From assembly GCF_013341275.1 (NCBI RefSeq), contig NZ_CP054476.1, positions 372,001-436,000 of the forward strand: 64,000 bases of DNA, written 5' to 3'. This stretch comes from Methyloligella sp. GL2 (lineage in GTDB: Bacteria; Pseudomonadota; Alphaproteobacteria; Rhizobiales; Methyloligellaceae). The notes beneath the pieces are model-generated. The model saw nothing but the letters and a program-made list of their open reading frames with translations, searched no databases and had not been told where the DNA came from. Below, piece after piece: positions 62,735 through 64,000 of the stretch (positions are counted from its first letter, which is position 1; each line of letters starts with the position of its first letter). The position numbers and the translations under genes were made by a program.

Positions 62735-64000
62735 ATGGACAAGGTCAATATGCTGGTGATCGGCAGCGGGCCTGCCGGCCGGCGCGCCGCTGTGCAATCG
62801 GCAAAATTCGGCAAATCGGTTCTGGTGGTGGATCGCGGGCGCAGGCTCGGCGGGGTCTCGGTACATACCGGCACGATCCCCTCGAAAACCTTGCGCGAGA
62901 CGGTGCTGAACCTCTCCGGCTGGCGCGAGCGCGGGTTCTACGGGCGTGCCTACCGGGTGAAGCAGGACATCACCGCGGTCGATCTCACCGAGCGGCTGCA
63001 TAAGACCCTCGATCACGAGGTGGAGGTGCTGGAGCACCAGTTCATGCGCAACATGGTGGGCTTCGCGCTGGCCGAGGCGCGCTTCATCGATGCGCATACC
63101 GTGGAGCTGACCTCCGATGCGGACGAGGTGACCCGCGTGGCGTTCGACAAGGCGGTGATCGCGGCGGGCACCAAGCCCTATCGGCCGAGCCATGTGCCCT
63201 TCGACGGGGTCCGCGTCTTCGACAGCGACGAGATCCTGGAGATCGAGCATCTGCCGCGCTCGCTGACGGTGATCGGCGGCGGGGTGATCGGGGTGGAATA
63301 CGCCACCATCTTCTCCGCCCTCGATGTGCCGGTGACGCTGGTGGAGGGGCGCGAGACCATCCTCGATTTCATCGACAAGGAGGTGGTGGCCGATTTCGTG
63401 CACCAGATGCGCGACCGCGGCATGGTGGTGCGGCTCGGCGCGGCGGTGAAGGAGATCGCGACGAGCGACCGGGGCGTCTCCGTCACGCTGGAGGACGGGC
63501 GCAAGGTCTCCACCGAATATCTGCTGTTCGCGGCCGGGCGGGCGGGCAGCGTCGGCAGCCTCAATCTGGAGGCGGTGGGCTTGCAGGCCGATAAGCGCGG
63601 GCGGCTGAAGGTCGATGCGGAGACCTTCCAGACCGAGGTGCCGAATATCTATGCCGCCGGCGACATCATCGGCTTTCCGAGCCTTGCCTCCACCTCCATG
63701 GAGCAGGGGCGCCTAGCGGCCTGCCACGCGTTCGATATGCCGGCCCCGCCGCCGCCGGAGGCCTTCCCTTACGGCATCTATGCGGTGCCGGAGATCTCCA
63801 CCGTCGGTCAGTCGGAGGAAGAGGTGCGCGAGAGCGGCGTGGCCTACGAATGCGGCGTCGCCCGCTTCCGGGAGACCTCGCGCGGCCACATCATGGGGGT
63901 GAATTCCGGCTTCCTGAAGCTGATCTTCGCGCTGGATAGCCGCCGGCTGCTCGGCGCGCATATCATCGGCGAGGGGGCGACCGAGCTGATCCATATCGGC
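62735..64000 (+). CDS. sthA: Si-specific (soluble) NAD(P)+ transhydrogenase, partial
   Basis: 422 codons to the window edge; the usual length is about 465, so the C-terminus is missing. FAD loop VIGSGPAGRRAAVQSAKFG at about 8-26. The region GGVSVHTGTIPSKTLRE takes the place of the redox cysteines of lipoamide dehydrogenase, as in SthA. The NAD loop is VIGGGVIGVEYATIF, followed by NIYAAGDIIGFPSLAST. It moves hydride from NADPH to NAD+ in the cytoplasm. Confidence 0.95.
   Translation, partial: MDKVNMLVIGSGPAGRRAAVQSAKFGKSVLVVDRGRRLGGVSVHTGTIPSKTLRETVLNLSGWRERGFYGRAYRVKQDITAVDLTERLHKTLDHEVEVLEHQFMRNMVGFALAEARFIDAHTVELTSDADEVTRVAFDKAVIAAGTKPYRPSHVPFDGVRVFDSDEILEIEHLPRSLTVIGGGVIGVEYATIFSALDVPVTLVEGRETILDFIDKEVVADFVHQMRDRGMVVRLGAAVKEIATSDRGVSVTLEDGRKVSTEYLLFAAGRAGSVGSLNLEAVGLQADKRGRLKVDAETFQTEVPNIYAAGDIIGFPSLASTSMEQGRLAACHAFDMPAPPPPEAFPYGIYAVPEISTVGQSEEEVRESGVAYECGVARFRETSRGHIMGVNSGFLKLIFALDSRRLLGAHIIGEGATELIHIG

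Noticed and set aside
1-64000. tRNA genes, CRISPR arrays, insertion sequences or prophage genes.
   Set aside because: No tRNA-like cloverleaf, spaced direct-repeat array, transposase or phage structural gene was recognised by reading. A tRNAscan or IS search would be the proper check.

Overview
The window is GC-rich DNA, densely packed with genes, from an alphaproteobacterium, most likely of the order Hyphomicrobiales (Rhizobiales) or a close relative. This rests on gene content and order: a DUF2628–hisH–hisA–hisF–hisE–coaA block, the dapB–gpmA pair near nth and a DUF2244 gene, an IalB-family secreted protein, a DUF2865 protein, and intergenic REP-like palindromes of the kind common in this group. 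No rRNA, tRNA, CRISPR array, transposase or prophage gene was seen.

Layout. 1–4.8 kb: histidine biosynthesis (hisH, hisA, hisF, hisE) and pantothenate kinase, with a yetF-like membrane gene lying antisense between hisA and hisF. 4.8–7.7 kb: an outer-membrane barrel candidate, an adenosine/sugar kinase and an EI24/CysZ-like membrane protein. 7.8–8.7 kb: an AT-richer toxin–antitoxin pair (Panacea/SocA-type antitoxin plus a small RelE/ParE-like toxin) behind a perfect palindrome that overlaps the start codon. 8.8–11.3 kb: two tandem secreted Ntn amidases. 11.4–18.5 kb: DNA repair (endonuclease III, AraC–Ogt fusion), gpmA, dapB, a GGDEF–EAL protein, a GNAT and a small secreted protein. 18.6–30.2 kb: housekeeping genes (bipA, site-2 protease, asparagine synthase, HxlR with a flavin reductase, argG, mgtE, rlmN). 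30.2–41 kb: IalB, quinone oxidoreductase, DUF1232, DUF2865, a tyrosine phosphatase, RNA cyclic phosphodiesterase, an Aat-like aminoacyl transferase translationally coupled to a polysaccharide flippase, a UDP-glucuronate epimerase-type SDR, a PAP2 phosphatase and a hydrolase. 41–46.4 kb: the cyoABCD quinol oxidase, divergent from a fused DoxDA-like thiosulfate:quinone oxidoreductase candidate. 46.4–58.2 kb: a DUF4236 protein, a MarR–EmrA–EmrB efflux operon, a methyltransferase, a sulfotransferase and sulfatase, a CitE/HpcH lyase, a divergent LysR/MFS pair and an NAD(P)-binding SDR. 58.4–64 kb: an AidB-like acyl-CoA dehydrogenase, an HNH endonuclease, a WYL–TerB-like protein, a decayed fragment of a second CitE-like gene, and the start of sthA.

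Working together. The his genes feed histidine synthesis. cyoABCD with DoxDA could form a short thiosulfate-to-quinol-to-oxygen chain. The Aat-like/flippase/epimerase/PAP2 stretch looks like an envelope or surface-polysaccharide neighbourhood. Genes at about 7.9–8.7, 46.5–47.6, 60.3–61.2 and 61.6–62.4 kb look less GC-rich by eye than their neighbours and are the likeliest acquired pieces. I see no large, clearly undescribed multigene system. The best candidates for something new are the Aat-like/flippase operon, the palindrome-controlled toxin–antitoxin pair, and the promoter-proximal hairpin in front of the asparagine synthase gene.
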